A DNA stretch of 64,000 nt, taken from assembly GCA_963921185.1 (NCBI GenBank), contig OY992530.1, positions 134,220,905 to 134,284,904 of the forward strand, given 5' to 3'. Made by a program: the position numbers and the translations under genes. The notes below the pieces were generated by a model. That model was given only the letters and a program-made list of their open reading frames with translations. It was not told the origin of the DNA and did not search any database. Source of the stretch: Dasysyrphus tricinctus. Lineage: Eukaryota; Arthropoda; Insecta; Diptera; Syrphidae. Positions within the stretch are counted from its first letter, which is position 1; each line of letters opens with the position of its first letter. Shown in pieces: positions 55,171-64,000 of this stretch.

Positions 55171-55384
55171 TGTAAGAGTATATCTATACACCTGCCTTGA
55201 ATTTACTTTGTTTTAAGCACATAATACTATATATTATCTATACTAAGAATTAATTGTTTTTGTCATAAAAATATAAAATATATTCATTCGAAATTTAAGA
55301 ATCAATAAAAGAGGAACTCTTGTTAATTTTATAAATAATTGAACTAAAATATTTGATTGGCTTTTATCGAAATACGGCCATAAG
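55171..55384 (+). repeat. 3' LTR
   Basis: Same as the 5' LTR except for one A-to-G difference (at about 55217). Directly followed by jockey-like LINE sequence. Confidence 0.9.
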
Positions 55385-57745
55385 TATAGAAAGAAAATAA
55401 GCATCAAATCTGACCCAAAAGCTTTTCTCACTTTATCAACGCCAAAGAAAATCTCACAGCTACCCTCCCACCCTAACTTTTTTAAATTTAAGGTCAGAAG
55501 ACTCCAAAATTATTGCCAACTTATTTGCTCAGTTCTTTAGTCAATAATTTTCAGTTGACACTTCACATCCAAACCTCTATAACTTTCATCGTAATACCAT
55601 CTGCAATAATTGAAGAAAAAACTAATAATCTGAAGGATGATTATTCATCAGGCCCTGAAGGGATTGGGATTCCTCTATAATCCACAAAAAATACTCCTCA
55701 AATTGTTTCAAAACCTCTGGGGCACTTATTTCAACACTTAATCTCGCAAGGCGTATTTCCTTTTCTCTGGAAAAACTCTTTTACTATCCCAATCAGCGTT
55801 GCCGATGTGGCACGATCGTGCTCTTATGGCACCTTTTCATTCAAATGGCACTGTGGCACTGTAAGACTGCATATGGCACTTTGATGTTGTTTAAGCTAAA
55901 AATATTTCTTAGAATGTTTTTAAGCAACACTTGCACATTTAAAACATTTAGTTCCATATATGTAGGTGCTATAAAGCAATAATTTTGTATAACTTGGAAC
56001 ACAGCCCACAAAGCAACACTCTACATATTGTCATATGTCAAAATATTAACTCTTTTAAATTAATACCATATTTCATTAAAATCGGAAAGATTTGGTCTTA
56101 AAATCCCGAATCGGACTTTTGAATTAAACCTCTTGGCATCATTTTGAGTAGTATCTATGAAAAGACAATTTACACAGGTAGGACATAAACACTTTGTTAT
56201 CAGAACAAATATTTCAAAACAAACAAACTGTCAAATTTCGATTTGACGTTTGACAGAAGAATGTATGCATGTAAGGATGAAAACAGATCAAATCTCCCAA
56301 AATAGAAAGATAGCACCTTTCGTCTTCAAATCTCCTTTTTTTGGGTAAAATATGAACATTTCAATAATGAAAAACGACATACAAATCAAAAGATATTTTT
56401 TACTTATTCCGTTGGTGGCACCCAGGGGCCCAAAATGGCACTTTCTGTTGTTGGCAATGGCACTTTCAAAAAATATTTTCCGGCAACGCTGATCCCAATC
56501 CATATGAAAGGTGTCCCAAAAAAGATCTCCAACTACCGCCCTCTGCTAAATTATCTTGCATGTACAAACTTTTTAAAAGTATTGTTTATGACACAATGAA
56601 TTTCCACTGCAAGCAAATCGTCACACTAAAACAACATGGTTTCCTGAAAGGAACTTAGTTGATCACCCTATGTGATCTTGAGGATGGTAATGAAGTTGAT
56701 GTAATTTCAACCGACCTTAGCGAAGTCTACGATAAAGTTTCACATTCTCGGATTCTTTTCAAACTAAGGACCCTGGGATTTCAACCACTATTTATTGCAT
56801 GGATTAAATCTTATTTTAAAGATCGCTTTTACAAAGTAATCTTCAGAGCCACTGAATCTGACCCTATCCATGCAACCTCCTCTGGTGTTCCACAGGGTAG
56901 CCATATCGGCCCTTTGATTTTCATTTTGACAATCAATGACGTCGAATGTGTTATTCAGGACTCATTGACATCAATTTATGCCGGCGACAAGAAATCTATA
57001 AGCAAATATCTTCTCCTGCGACCCGAAACTTCTTCAAAATGACCGGAACATACCTTCCACCTGGTGCCAAGAAAATGTTCTTGAATTAAATCCAAATAAG
57101 TATCAAGAAATAATCTTCTCCCGAAAGCGCATTCTTCTTCCCATTGAAATAACCTAATCAACAATTATCCAACCATTATGGTAGAATCACTGAGCGATCT
57201 TGGTGTTATCTGTGATAAGCTGATACCTAAGGAACTTAATTTTCGCTGCCATATTGACACGTCTATCAAGAGAGCTGACTCTGCAATAGGGTTTGTGGTC
57301 TGGTCACTGGTCTAAAGAATTCTCTGATCCCTATGTCACTAAATCCCACAATACAACTTTTTTTAGGCTCCTACTCGAATATGGTAGCCACTCCTCTATC
57401 GAAACTGTTCAACGTAGATTCATTCGTTTCGCCTTACGCAACCTGCCTTGGAATTGGAATAATCCGAACAACCTTACTCCTTATATTTACCGTGCAAGGC
57501 TCATTTGATTTCCACTTAGGCAAAGAAAACCTAAAACTTTACTTATTGGCTGACGGCACCTAACCTAAATCTCCCCTAACAATTATATTATTAGACTTTA
57601 TCTAATTAATCATAAGAAGCCATAGCCTCAAATTCAAAGCCACTGTTGTCTTTCATTTATTTTTAGAAGTTATTTTTAAGTTTCTTATGTAAAAACTGGG
57701 TGGGCCTACGCGCCCTCATCAATATGTAATAAAATAAAAAATAGC
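55385..57745 (+). pseudogene. Jockey-like LINE reverse transcriptase and 3' end (piece 3), split by a MITE
   Basis: Begins with KKISIKSDPKAF, the block before the RT, then LKDDYSSGPEGI and GVFPFLWKNSFTIP. It is interrupted at 55794-56491 and resumes with NYRPLLNYL. The frame 56659-57042 shows VDVISTDLSEVYDKVSHSRI, SSGVPQGSHIGPLIF and IYAGD at 56977-56988, where YADD is expected: one catalytic Asp is lost. The thumb follows (WSKEFSDPYVT, LEYGSHSSIETVQRRFIRFA, LRNLPWNWNNPNNLTPY). The 3' region at 57680-57745 has GGGTGGGCCTACGCGCCC and a TAATAAAATAAAA tail, typical of jockey-type 3' ends. Multiple stops. Domain order and motifs make the jockey group likely. Confidence 0.8.
55794..56491. mobile_element. 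698-bp hAT-type MITE inserted in the jockey-like LINE
   Basis: ATCCCAAT lies at 55786-55793 and 56492-56499, an 8-bp target duplication. The ends are inverted copies of CAGCGTTGCCG. GGCAC words (ATGGCACTTT, GTGGCACTG) recur near both ends in opposite orientation and could be subterminal sites. No transposase. Removing it restores the line of the LINE reading frame around the NYRP block. Confidence 0.9.
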
Positions 57746-59259
57746 AAAAAAATATTAAAAAACATTAAACAAAGAAAAACCCACCAAAGATTTAAGTTTA
57801 CAATTAAGTAGAGACTTAAGTGCAAGCTAAATAAATATTTTAACAATATACAGAATACAGTCCTGAAATTAAATGGTAAAAGATATTCAGATATTCGTAT
57901 TCGTTTTAAAAAATTGATTTCTCACAAATCCAAGCATTTGAATAAGTGCTGTAAAAATGTTTATACAATTGAATTGTAAGTTAAGTATTTGTTTAATTTA
58001 ATAAGTGCAACTGAAACTGAAACTGAATGTGGGCACAATCTATCCTGGATCCCGTTTGCCTTGCATTTTATTCATAAACTATAAAGATCCTCTTCTTAAG
58101 TTAAAGTACCTGAAGATATTTTACTTTTCTGTTTTTTTAGTTTTTCTTGAACATTTTTCTTCCCTTAAAAAGTTTTTGATATTTTTTTTGTTGTTGTTGT
58201 AAGATATACCTCTTGAAAGCTTTCCAGATAAACGAGGGTAGATACCGTACCGCGTACTGCACAATCTCATTTGTAATTTCAAAACTCGTTACCTTAACCA
58301 AGCATGATTACAATCGGTCTCAAGGATTGTCCTCAATGCAAATATTTTACTTATCTTCAATGAAAAATGATTGAGAACGTTTTTCTTCTTCGCATAAAAA
58401 AAAAAAAACATAAAACCAAAAATTAAAAAAAGAAAAAAACAGAAACAGAAACCAAAGACGACGAAGCATATTTTTTGTCTTTTATGTTTTTTTCTTTTAT
58501 TTATTTTTTGTAATAGCACATCGGATGTTGAGATTGCGGAAAGGATACATCCGCATCGGTTGATGGCACCCGGATATGAATTATAATAAATTTTGTCCTC
58601 AGTGTCATTCGTTATGATTTCAGTTAAATTTCATTCTTTTCTTGTTGATTCTCATTCTATTTTATATTATTTCTTTCCATGGATTGTGCACTGTGTAATG
58701 TTTCTTCCGCCGGATGCATTTGTCATCCTCTGCTTGCACAAAAAAATATACAAACAAAAATAATAGTAACAAGAAAAATGAAATTGAGATTTTTTTTTTA
58801 AATATAAAAACAAATAGTCTTTAGGGTTAAACATAAAACATTTTGTTTTTCTTAAAATTCTATATATTATTTTAACTACGAGAAATTGGATATATGCGAA
58901 AAAACATTTTTAGCTATGTTTTGTAGGGTAAATATTATTCCGTGACCTTAGTACATATACCATTTGTACAAGATGTTTAAATTTATTAGTTTTCTGGAGA
59001 AAAATAATTTTGTTGGATAATGTATGCCAATAAAAAGATTTGTTGGTACATTTAGATTGGAATATCTGTACAACATGCAACGTGATGGAGTGATTCTGAG
59101 GATTTGAGTTGAAAGCATCAAAAATCTACGGAAAAGATTACAGCTTGGTTTTTGTAAAACTAGGTAGTGTAATTAGCATACTATAATGTTTCTATTTCTA
59201 GCATTTATCGAAAATTTCATATAATCAAAAAATAGGCGAAACATTTTTAAAGCAACTCA
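57746..59259. other. AT-rich DNA without recognised gene
   Basis: A and T homopolymer runs near 58400 and 58790. Open frames are short and low in complexity. Confidence 0.45.
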
Positions 59260-60310
59260 TTAGATAACATAGATGCGTGAGACGTGACAAGGGGGCTATA
59301 GTGGAAAAACTTGGGAACAGTGCAGAAATAGTAACAGGAAGAAGTGATGCATTGCAACTGTACAAAATAACAGGATTCGGAAAATATCGCTCCCGAATCA
59401 TAAAATACGGATCTTTATCATTCTTTATCGATCTTCTCACGAACCATACAAAATATAGTTCCCGAGCGATAAAATTTTCGATCTAAACAAATTTATAGTT
59501 CTCTCACGAGAAAATTTTATCCTTTCACGGGTCTCTCACGATAAGGATCTGAAAAGATCCGTAAATCGTTGAAATTTGTTTGGAACACCCTGTTTTGAAA
59601 ATATTTTGTTCTGTTAAAGTTCTATCTCAGCTGCCATCTGTGTCAATTTGACTGGAATCGCTGAAAGACCAACGACGTTGCAAACTGTTGACATATTTTT
59701 GAAACACACTGTTTTGAAAATATTTTTTCTTTTTAATTCTGTCTCAGCTATCACCATTGTCAATTTTGTTGAAATCGCTCAAAGAACAAAAAAGTTGCAA
59801 ATTGTTGACATATTTTTGAAACATCCTGTTTTGAAATATTTTTTGTGTTGAAATTCTATCTCAGCTATCACCAGTCTCAATTTCATTGAAATCGTTCAAA
59901 GAACAACACAGTTGCTAAATGTCGTAATTTTTTTTGAAATACCCTATTTTTAAAATACTTTTTTTTCTGTTAAAATTCTATCTCAGCTTCAGCTCTCACC
60001 TGTGTCAATTTAATTGAAATCGAAGAAGAAACATGAAGTGGGCATGTTTTTGAAAAACCCAGTTGAAAATATTTTTTTTTTCTATTTTATTTTTTTATTT
60101 GAACGGATCGTGAATGGATCTTCAATAGTTCCCGTGTGATAAATTCGGGATCGAACCATATTTTACGAATCGCAGCAAATCAAATTCGATCGTGATAACG
60201 AATTTTAATTTAAAAGATCCGAAAAATAAGATTCGCGATCGGATCAAAAATAAAATTCCCTTTAGAATTTTTCACGAGAGAACGAATCATATTTCATCGT
60301 TCTGCGAACC
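59260..60310. mobile_element. Possible foldback-type element with a ~118-bp central tandem array
   Basis: A tandem array (59575-60075) is bracketed by sequence rich in GGATC, CGAATC and CACGAG words on both sides. Left examples are CCCGAATCATAAAATACGGA and CTCTCACGAGAAAATTTTAT. The right side has inverted counterparts such as GTTCTCTCGTGAAAAATTCT and ATTCGTAAAATATGG. The design recalls the two array-ended elements, but I could not fix ends or a target duplication. Confidence 0.45.
59575..60075. repeat. Tandem array, ~118-bp period, about 4 units
   Basis: Units start at about 59579, 59694, 59811, 59930 and 60049 with a TTTTTGAAACACCCTGTTTT-like word. They contain ATTCTATCTCAGCT, GTGTCAATTT and GAAATCGCTCAAAGAACAA. 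Divergence between units is moderate; the last is incomplete. Confidence 0.85.
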
Positions 60311-60398
60311 TTGCGGAAAATAACCAAAGACATTGTCGAAAAACGTAGCAAAAGGAAACATTCTGTGTTAGATGTGAGTGGCAGTCTGTTAGACTAAG

Positions 60399-60624
60399 AG
60401 CTAACGACTTATGAAGTCATGTCATTTGCGTAACATTGTAAGTCACACATTTAATAGTTTTTTTTTGTGGTTTGTTGTAGAGGGAAAAATTGTGCATACA
60501 AGAAATATTTAGCTAACGACTTATGAAGTCATGTCATTTGCGTAACATTGTAAGTCACACATTTAATAGTTTTTTTTTTTGTGTTTTGTTGTAGAGGGAA
60601 AAATTGTGCATACAAGAAATATTT
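60399..60624. repeat. Direct duplication of a 112-114-bp unit
   Basis: Adjacent copies begin AGCTAACGACTTATGAAGTC at 60399 and 60511 and end AAGAAATATTT. They differ mainly in T-run length, indicating a recent event. Confidence 0.9.
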
Positions 60625-60860
60625 AGCTTGTAATTTTGAACAATTGTTGTCTTTGGTCAAATGCTGTTTAGTTAGTACCTAAGAAGATATAGAGCAGCAA
60701 AGTTCCCAAAAATCCCTTGTTTACCTTAATTTTGTTTGGAAAACTTGCCGCTTTCTATATCTTCTTAGGGACAAACCACAGAGAGTTTGAACTATGAGGA
60801 CAATTTTTCAAAATTGCAAACTAAATATTTCTTGTACAATTTTTCTCTCCGATATTGAAA
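60585..60860. repeat. Inverted repeat, ~120-bp arms
   Basis: The left arm from about 60593 (AGGGAAAAATTGTGCATACA, AAGAAATATTTAGC, CCTAAGAAGATATAGA) is matched in reverse order by 60750-60850 on the other strand (AGAGAAAAATTGTACAAGAA, CCTAAGAAGATATAGA). The left arm overlaps the end of the tandem duplication, so the duplicated unit includes one arm edge. Confidence 0.75.
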
Positions 60861-61329
60861 TTTTTAGAAAATTAAACCTATATCCACCATTGACTGGAAG
60901 GATGGTGTTATTTTAAAGCTATGAAAAAAAGGTTACCTCAAGAACAAAAAAAATTAAAGTGATGCAAACCAGCCAAAACATTAAACTGCAGATTATTATA
61001 AAGAGAAGACTATTAAGGTATTAAGGAGGTCAAGCAGTTTAATTTGGGCATTTTTGTAGCAAATAATGGTGAAATTGACATAGATATTGGCTTTAAATAA
61101 GTAAAGCATTTCGAAACCATTCCCCTTTGTGAAATTCGAGAAAAATGTAACTACGCATCAAGTTGAGGCTCTTTATAAATCCAACGTAAGATCCGTGCAC
61201 TTATGATTTCTTACTTCAATGAGATTTTTTCCATTTTTTTTTTCAAGTAGAGAACGCTTTCATTTAAAGCTGATTAAATTTTCATTTGAAGTAGATTTTC
61301 TTAGAATTATATCCCTACATCAAGAATTT
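60861..61329. other. No recognised gene
   Basis: AT-rich, no motif seen. Confidence 0.4.
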
Positions 61330-62785
61330 CATATTAGCCTATTGAATAGACCGGAAAATGAGGGGTATAACAGAACAATTACGTTCAAGGGTTTTTATTA
61401 TTGAATATGTTTTCTTTGCCCATAAGCCTGCTTAAAACCGAAAATGCTACTAAATTAACCCATGCGTTTCTGAGAGAATGGTCACACTGGCTACTTTTCA
61501 ATAATTTTGGTATAACTCGAAAACTAATCCGAATTTGACAATTTTACTGTTAAAACTTTTTGTTCAAAACTAAATTTTCTATTGAAATAGATGGTTCAAG
61601 AAATTTTATAAAAAATTTAAGCATCAGGAAAAGTTAAGTTAAGTTAAAAAAAATCAAAAATATCAAGGATTTCTAAATTTTTAAATGAACTGTGCATAAC
61701 TTTTTTTGAAGCAAAGATAGGTTCTTCAAGATATGCATTGACAAGATAAAGTAAAGGCTAAAGGTTTTAATATGGCATTTTAAAAAATAATATTTGTTCA
61801 AAATTGACAGAGATATGCCCATTCATTCCTTACCATGTCTTATGATTTCTCCCAGTTTTGGCCCGAAAGCTCCTTTTTTCGGTACGATAGGGCAAATTTC
61901 ACATTCGCAAAAATGTTCGAAATCAATCATCCCAATTACTACAGAATTCGACGAATGAGCTTCGGAGGGAATCAAACTCAATTTTGACATTTTTACTATG
62001 AGCCAAATGTCAAAATTGAGTCAGATTCCCTCCGCAGCTCAATCGTCGGATTCTGTAATCAGGGTGAATATTTTGATATAATATGACATTTCGACTATAG
62101 AGAATATTTAAAAGGTATGTAAGTTCGCAATTTAGTTTTTCGGCTGTTTTTAAATGCTATCAGACTTACAGACCAAACGGTTGGTCCCATTAATATAAGA
62201 TTTGGTACAAGATGCTAGAAATGTTAAATTTGTTATAAAGTTCCAAAAAATAGGCTTTTGGGCTAAAGACTGCAAGAAATGAGAAGAGATGGTAAAGTTT
62301 GAATGGCTCTCAGTCAGCTTTCAAATAACATCGTTTTTTAACATTTCATGTGAAGGCCTTTAAACTCTACTTTGCTTTATTTCAGTATGTCTTGATCGTT
62401 TATTCACTCCGAAAAAATGTATGCGCTATTTAGAAAAAAAAAAAATTAAAAAACATTGATTTTTCGACTCGTTTTATGTTGATTTTTGTTAACTTTTCCA
62501 GCTAGATTTTTTTTTTGAAATTTTCTAAACTATCCATTTCGATACAAAATTTAATTTTGAACAAAAAGTTTTAAATATAAAATTGTCAAATGCGGCTTAG
62601 ATCCGAATTACATATATCAAAAATAGTGAAGAGTGGCCAGTGTGACCATTCTCTCAGAAACGCAAAGGTGAATTTAGTAGCATTTTTGGTTTTAAGCATG
62701 GTTATGGGCCCAAGAAACATATTCAATAATAAAAACCCTTGCACGCAATTGTTCCTTTTTAAATGGTCTATTCAATAGGCTATAT
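61330..62785. mobile_element. 1.45-kb foldback element with ~300-bp arms and nested MITE
   Basis: The outer ends pair as TAGCCTATTGAATAGACC on the left and its complement near 62767-62784. The arms share GGGTTTTTATTATTGAATAT, GCTACTAAATT, TTTCTGAGAGAATGGTCACA, AATTTGACAATTTTA and AACTTTTTGTTCAAAA in mirrored order. The middle holds the MITE at 61928-62066 and no credible ORF; the frames at 61219 and 62590 arise from the arms. No target duplication was found. Confidence 0.75.
61928..62066. mobile_element. Small hairpin MITE, CACCCTGATTACAGAATCCG ends (copy 2)
   Basis: The arms pair almost completely: CATCCCAATTACTACAGAAT then TCGACGAATGAGC and GGAGGGAATC on the left, with CACCCTGATTACAGAATCCG, ACGATTGAGC and GGAGGGAATC as the inverted right arm. 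Both reach AATTTTGACATTT. The same family as 37942-38069. Confidence 0.8.
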
Positions 62786-63599
62786 CTGGAAGGAACAAAA
62801 CTAAAAATGAGAACAGAAAGAAAAAACGTTCTGAAATGCCAACCTGTTACGAGTATGGCATAGACTTAAAAATTTTATGATGGGCTGAGCATTAGTTTCT
62901 AAATCTTAAAATATTGTCTTACCATAGATAGTAGATCATTTTATTCTCTTTTTTTCTCCAAATTATCAGTTTGATGAAAAATTTATTCTTCTATGTCAAA
63001 CAATAATTATTTTTTTTTTTAATGAAAAACATAAAATATTTTAAAATCGTCTAATGGTATGTATTTTTTTTTTTTTGCAACTGCAAGACATATTTTGTGA
63101 TTTTTTGAAGCGGGTCGTTTTCCATAGGTTTATACTAAGTCAGGTTTTTTCGAATATTGCTTTTTTGTATATAAAAAGTGGTACACTCGGGCGTATACGT
63201 ATACTCATTACACACCTTTATTATTTGGTTAAATTGGTAACAAATTTTACTTTAATAACATAAATTTTACCGTAATTTTTATTTGTTGACTTTAAGCTTC
63301 TATAGCATATTAAAAAAAAAGACGGGAGCGGTACAATGTCAAATGCTATACGCTGGAATTATATAAAACCAGCAACTATTTTTTTAATTATTTTCTTACA
63401 TGTTTACATGATGTTTTTAAATTAAATAAAAAGCTATTCCATTACATACGAAATACTAACACCAACAAAAAAATCCTTCGGGCAAAACTGCAAAAATTAA
63501 ATGAAATAAATGGTAGAGTTTGATTGGCTATCTATCCAATCCCTTAAGTACTAAGTTTCAAAGAAATTGAGCTTCCGAACAAAATTTTTGAATATTTAA
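62786..63599. other. No recognised gene
   Basis: AT-rich with T runs near 63010 and 63065. No motif. Confidence 0.4.
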
Positions 63600-63855
63600 A
63601 AAAAATTAAAATAATTTCTTGAAAGTTTTGGAACCTACACATTATTTTCAAGAACCATCTGCATAAAAAAATCTTATACTCATTTTCAAGAAAATCAAAA
63701 ATCAAAAAAATGGTTCCTTGGTTCTACTGTTTATAACCATTTTTTGAAAAATAGGTTTCCACTCAAATTTTGCTAAATGCAATTTTTTGATTTTTTTTAA
63801 AGAAAAGTTGTTGGACTGTTTTTGAAAAATAAAAATTGATATTTTGAAAATGTGG
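63600..63855 (-). repeat. Repeat R, copy 4 (internal fragment, minus)
   Basis: Read on the minus strand it contains AAAACAGTCCAACAACTTTT, ATAACC- and AACCATTTTTTTGATTTTTG stretches in the order of the middle of copy 3 (about 48840-49010). Confidence 0.55.
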
Positions 63856-63861
63856 GACTTC

Positions 63862-64000
63862 TTTTTTTACTTGCAATAAAGGTACTATAAGGGAAGTTTT
63901 GGATTCGTGCAGAAAAGAATTTGAGATAACAATCAAACATGACATTACGATGATAGAGAACACCAAAAAAGTGGGTGGCACAATTCTGTGTGTCTGTTCG
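63862..64000 (+). repeat. Repeat R, copy 5 (5' end, runs off the window)
   Basis: Starts TTTTTTACTTGCAATAAAGG and includes GGATTCGTGC, ACAATCAAACATGACATTAC, GTGGGTGGCACAATTCTG and a short TCTG run. It is head to head with copy 4. Confidence 0.8.

Larger units (their letters stand above)
50301..55384 (+). mobile_element. Ty3/gypsy-type LTR retrotransposon, no env
   Basis: Two 214-bp LTRs (50301-50514 and 55171-55384) enclose gag, protease, reverse transcriptase, RNase H and integrase in the gypsy order. I see a single difference between the LTRs (A/G at about 50347), so insertion was recent. The coding region nevertheless has three breaks, so this copy is not autonomous. A purine-rich stretch (GGTCAGGATGGCCGAG) precedes the 3' LTR. 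ATAG precedes the 5' LTR and recurs one base after the 3' LTR; it may be the 4-bp target duplication. The element sits in a jockey-like LINE. No envelope gene is present. Confidence 0.9.

Overview
The window looks like a stretch of insect nuclear genome that is almost entirely transposable elements and their wreckage. It is AT-rich. It carries non-LTR retrotransposons of jockey, R1/LOA-like and 'craniofacial development protein 2-like' types, a tRNA-derived SINE, a Ty3/gypsy LTR element, Tc1/mariner and hAT-like DNA transposon remains, and many foldback or MITE-like elements. The mix suggests an arthropod and most likely an insect; a dipteran is my guess, but the species cannot be named from this sequence. 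I see no rRNA, intact tRNA, CRISPR or bacterial feature, and no host protein-coding gene I can name.

Layout. 0-2.2 kb: transposase fragment, a foldback repeat and a 16-bp minisatellite. 2.2-20.2 kb: a LINE graveyard of at least eight broken copies on both strands, one interrupted by another. 20.2-28 kb: AT-rich DNA with a 930-bp TIR element (7-bp duplication), a LINE piece split by a foldback element with CCCG-type arrays, a 5'-truncated SINE with a 13-bp duplication, and a Tc1-like transposase tail. 28.0-33.3 kb: a 5.3-kb hAT-like element whose ends are arrays of palindromic ACACGTGT motifs; it has swallowed a 1.8-kb TIR element and a 1.5-kb near-palindrome. 36.7-40.0 kb: a second hAT-like element (perfect 8-bp duplication), with a MITE and a second array-ended foldback element (TCGAC-type) nested in it. 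41.6-46.8 kb: a full-length LINE with a 14-bp target duplication, an intact ORF1 and an ORF2 broken by one extra base. 48.3-57.7 kb: a jockey-like LINE cut apart by three insertions: a 1.2-kb unclassified repeat, a gypsy-like LTR element with almost identical LTRs, and a 698-bp hAT-type MITE. 57.7-64 kb: AT-rich DNA with tandem arrays, another 1.45-kb foldback element and more copies of the unclassified repeat.

The youngest insertions appear to be the LTR element (one difference seen between its 214-bp LTRs) and the full-length LINE. The most unusual structure is the pair at 23551-24671 and 38689-39740. Both have GGG-type ends carrying GGGTACG, an 8-bp target duplication, inverted subterminal arrays of about 15-bp units, and a near-perfect 39-43-bp-arm hairpin with a CG-repeat core beside the right array. 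The array core sequence differs completely between the two. Coordinates of degenerate elements are approximate unless a target duplication is stated.
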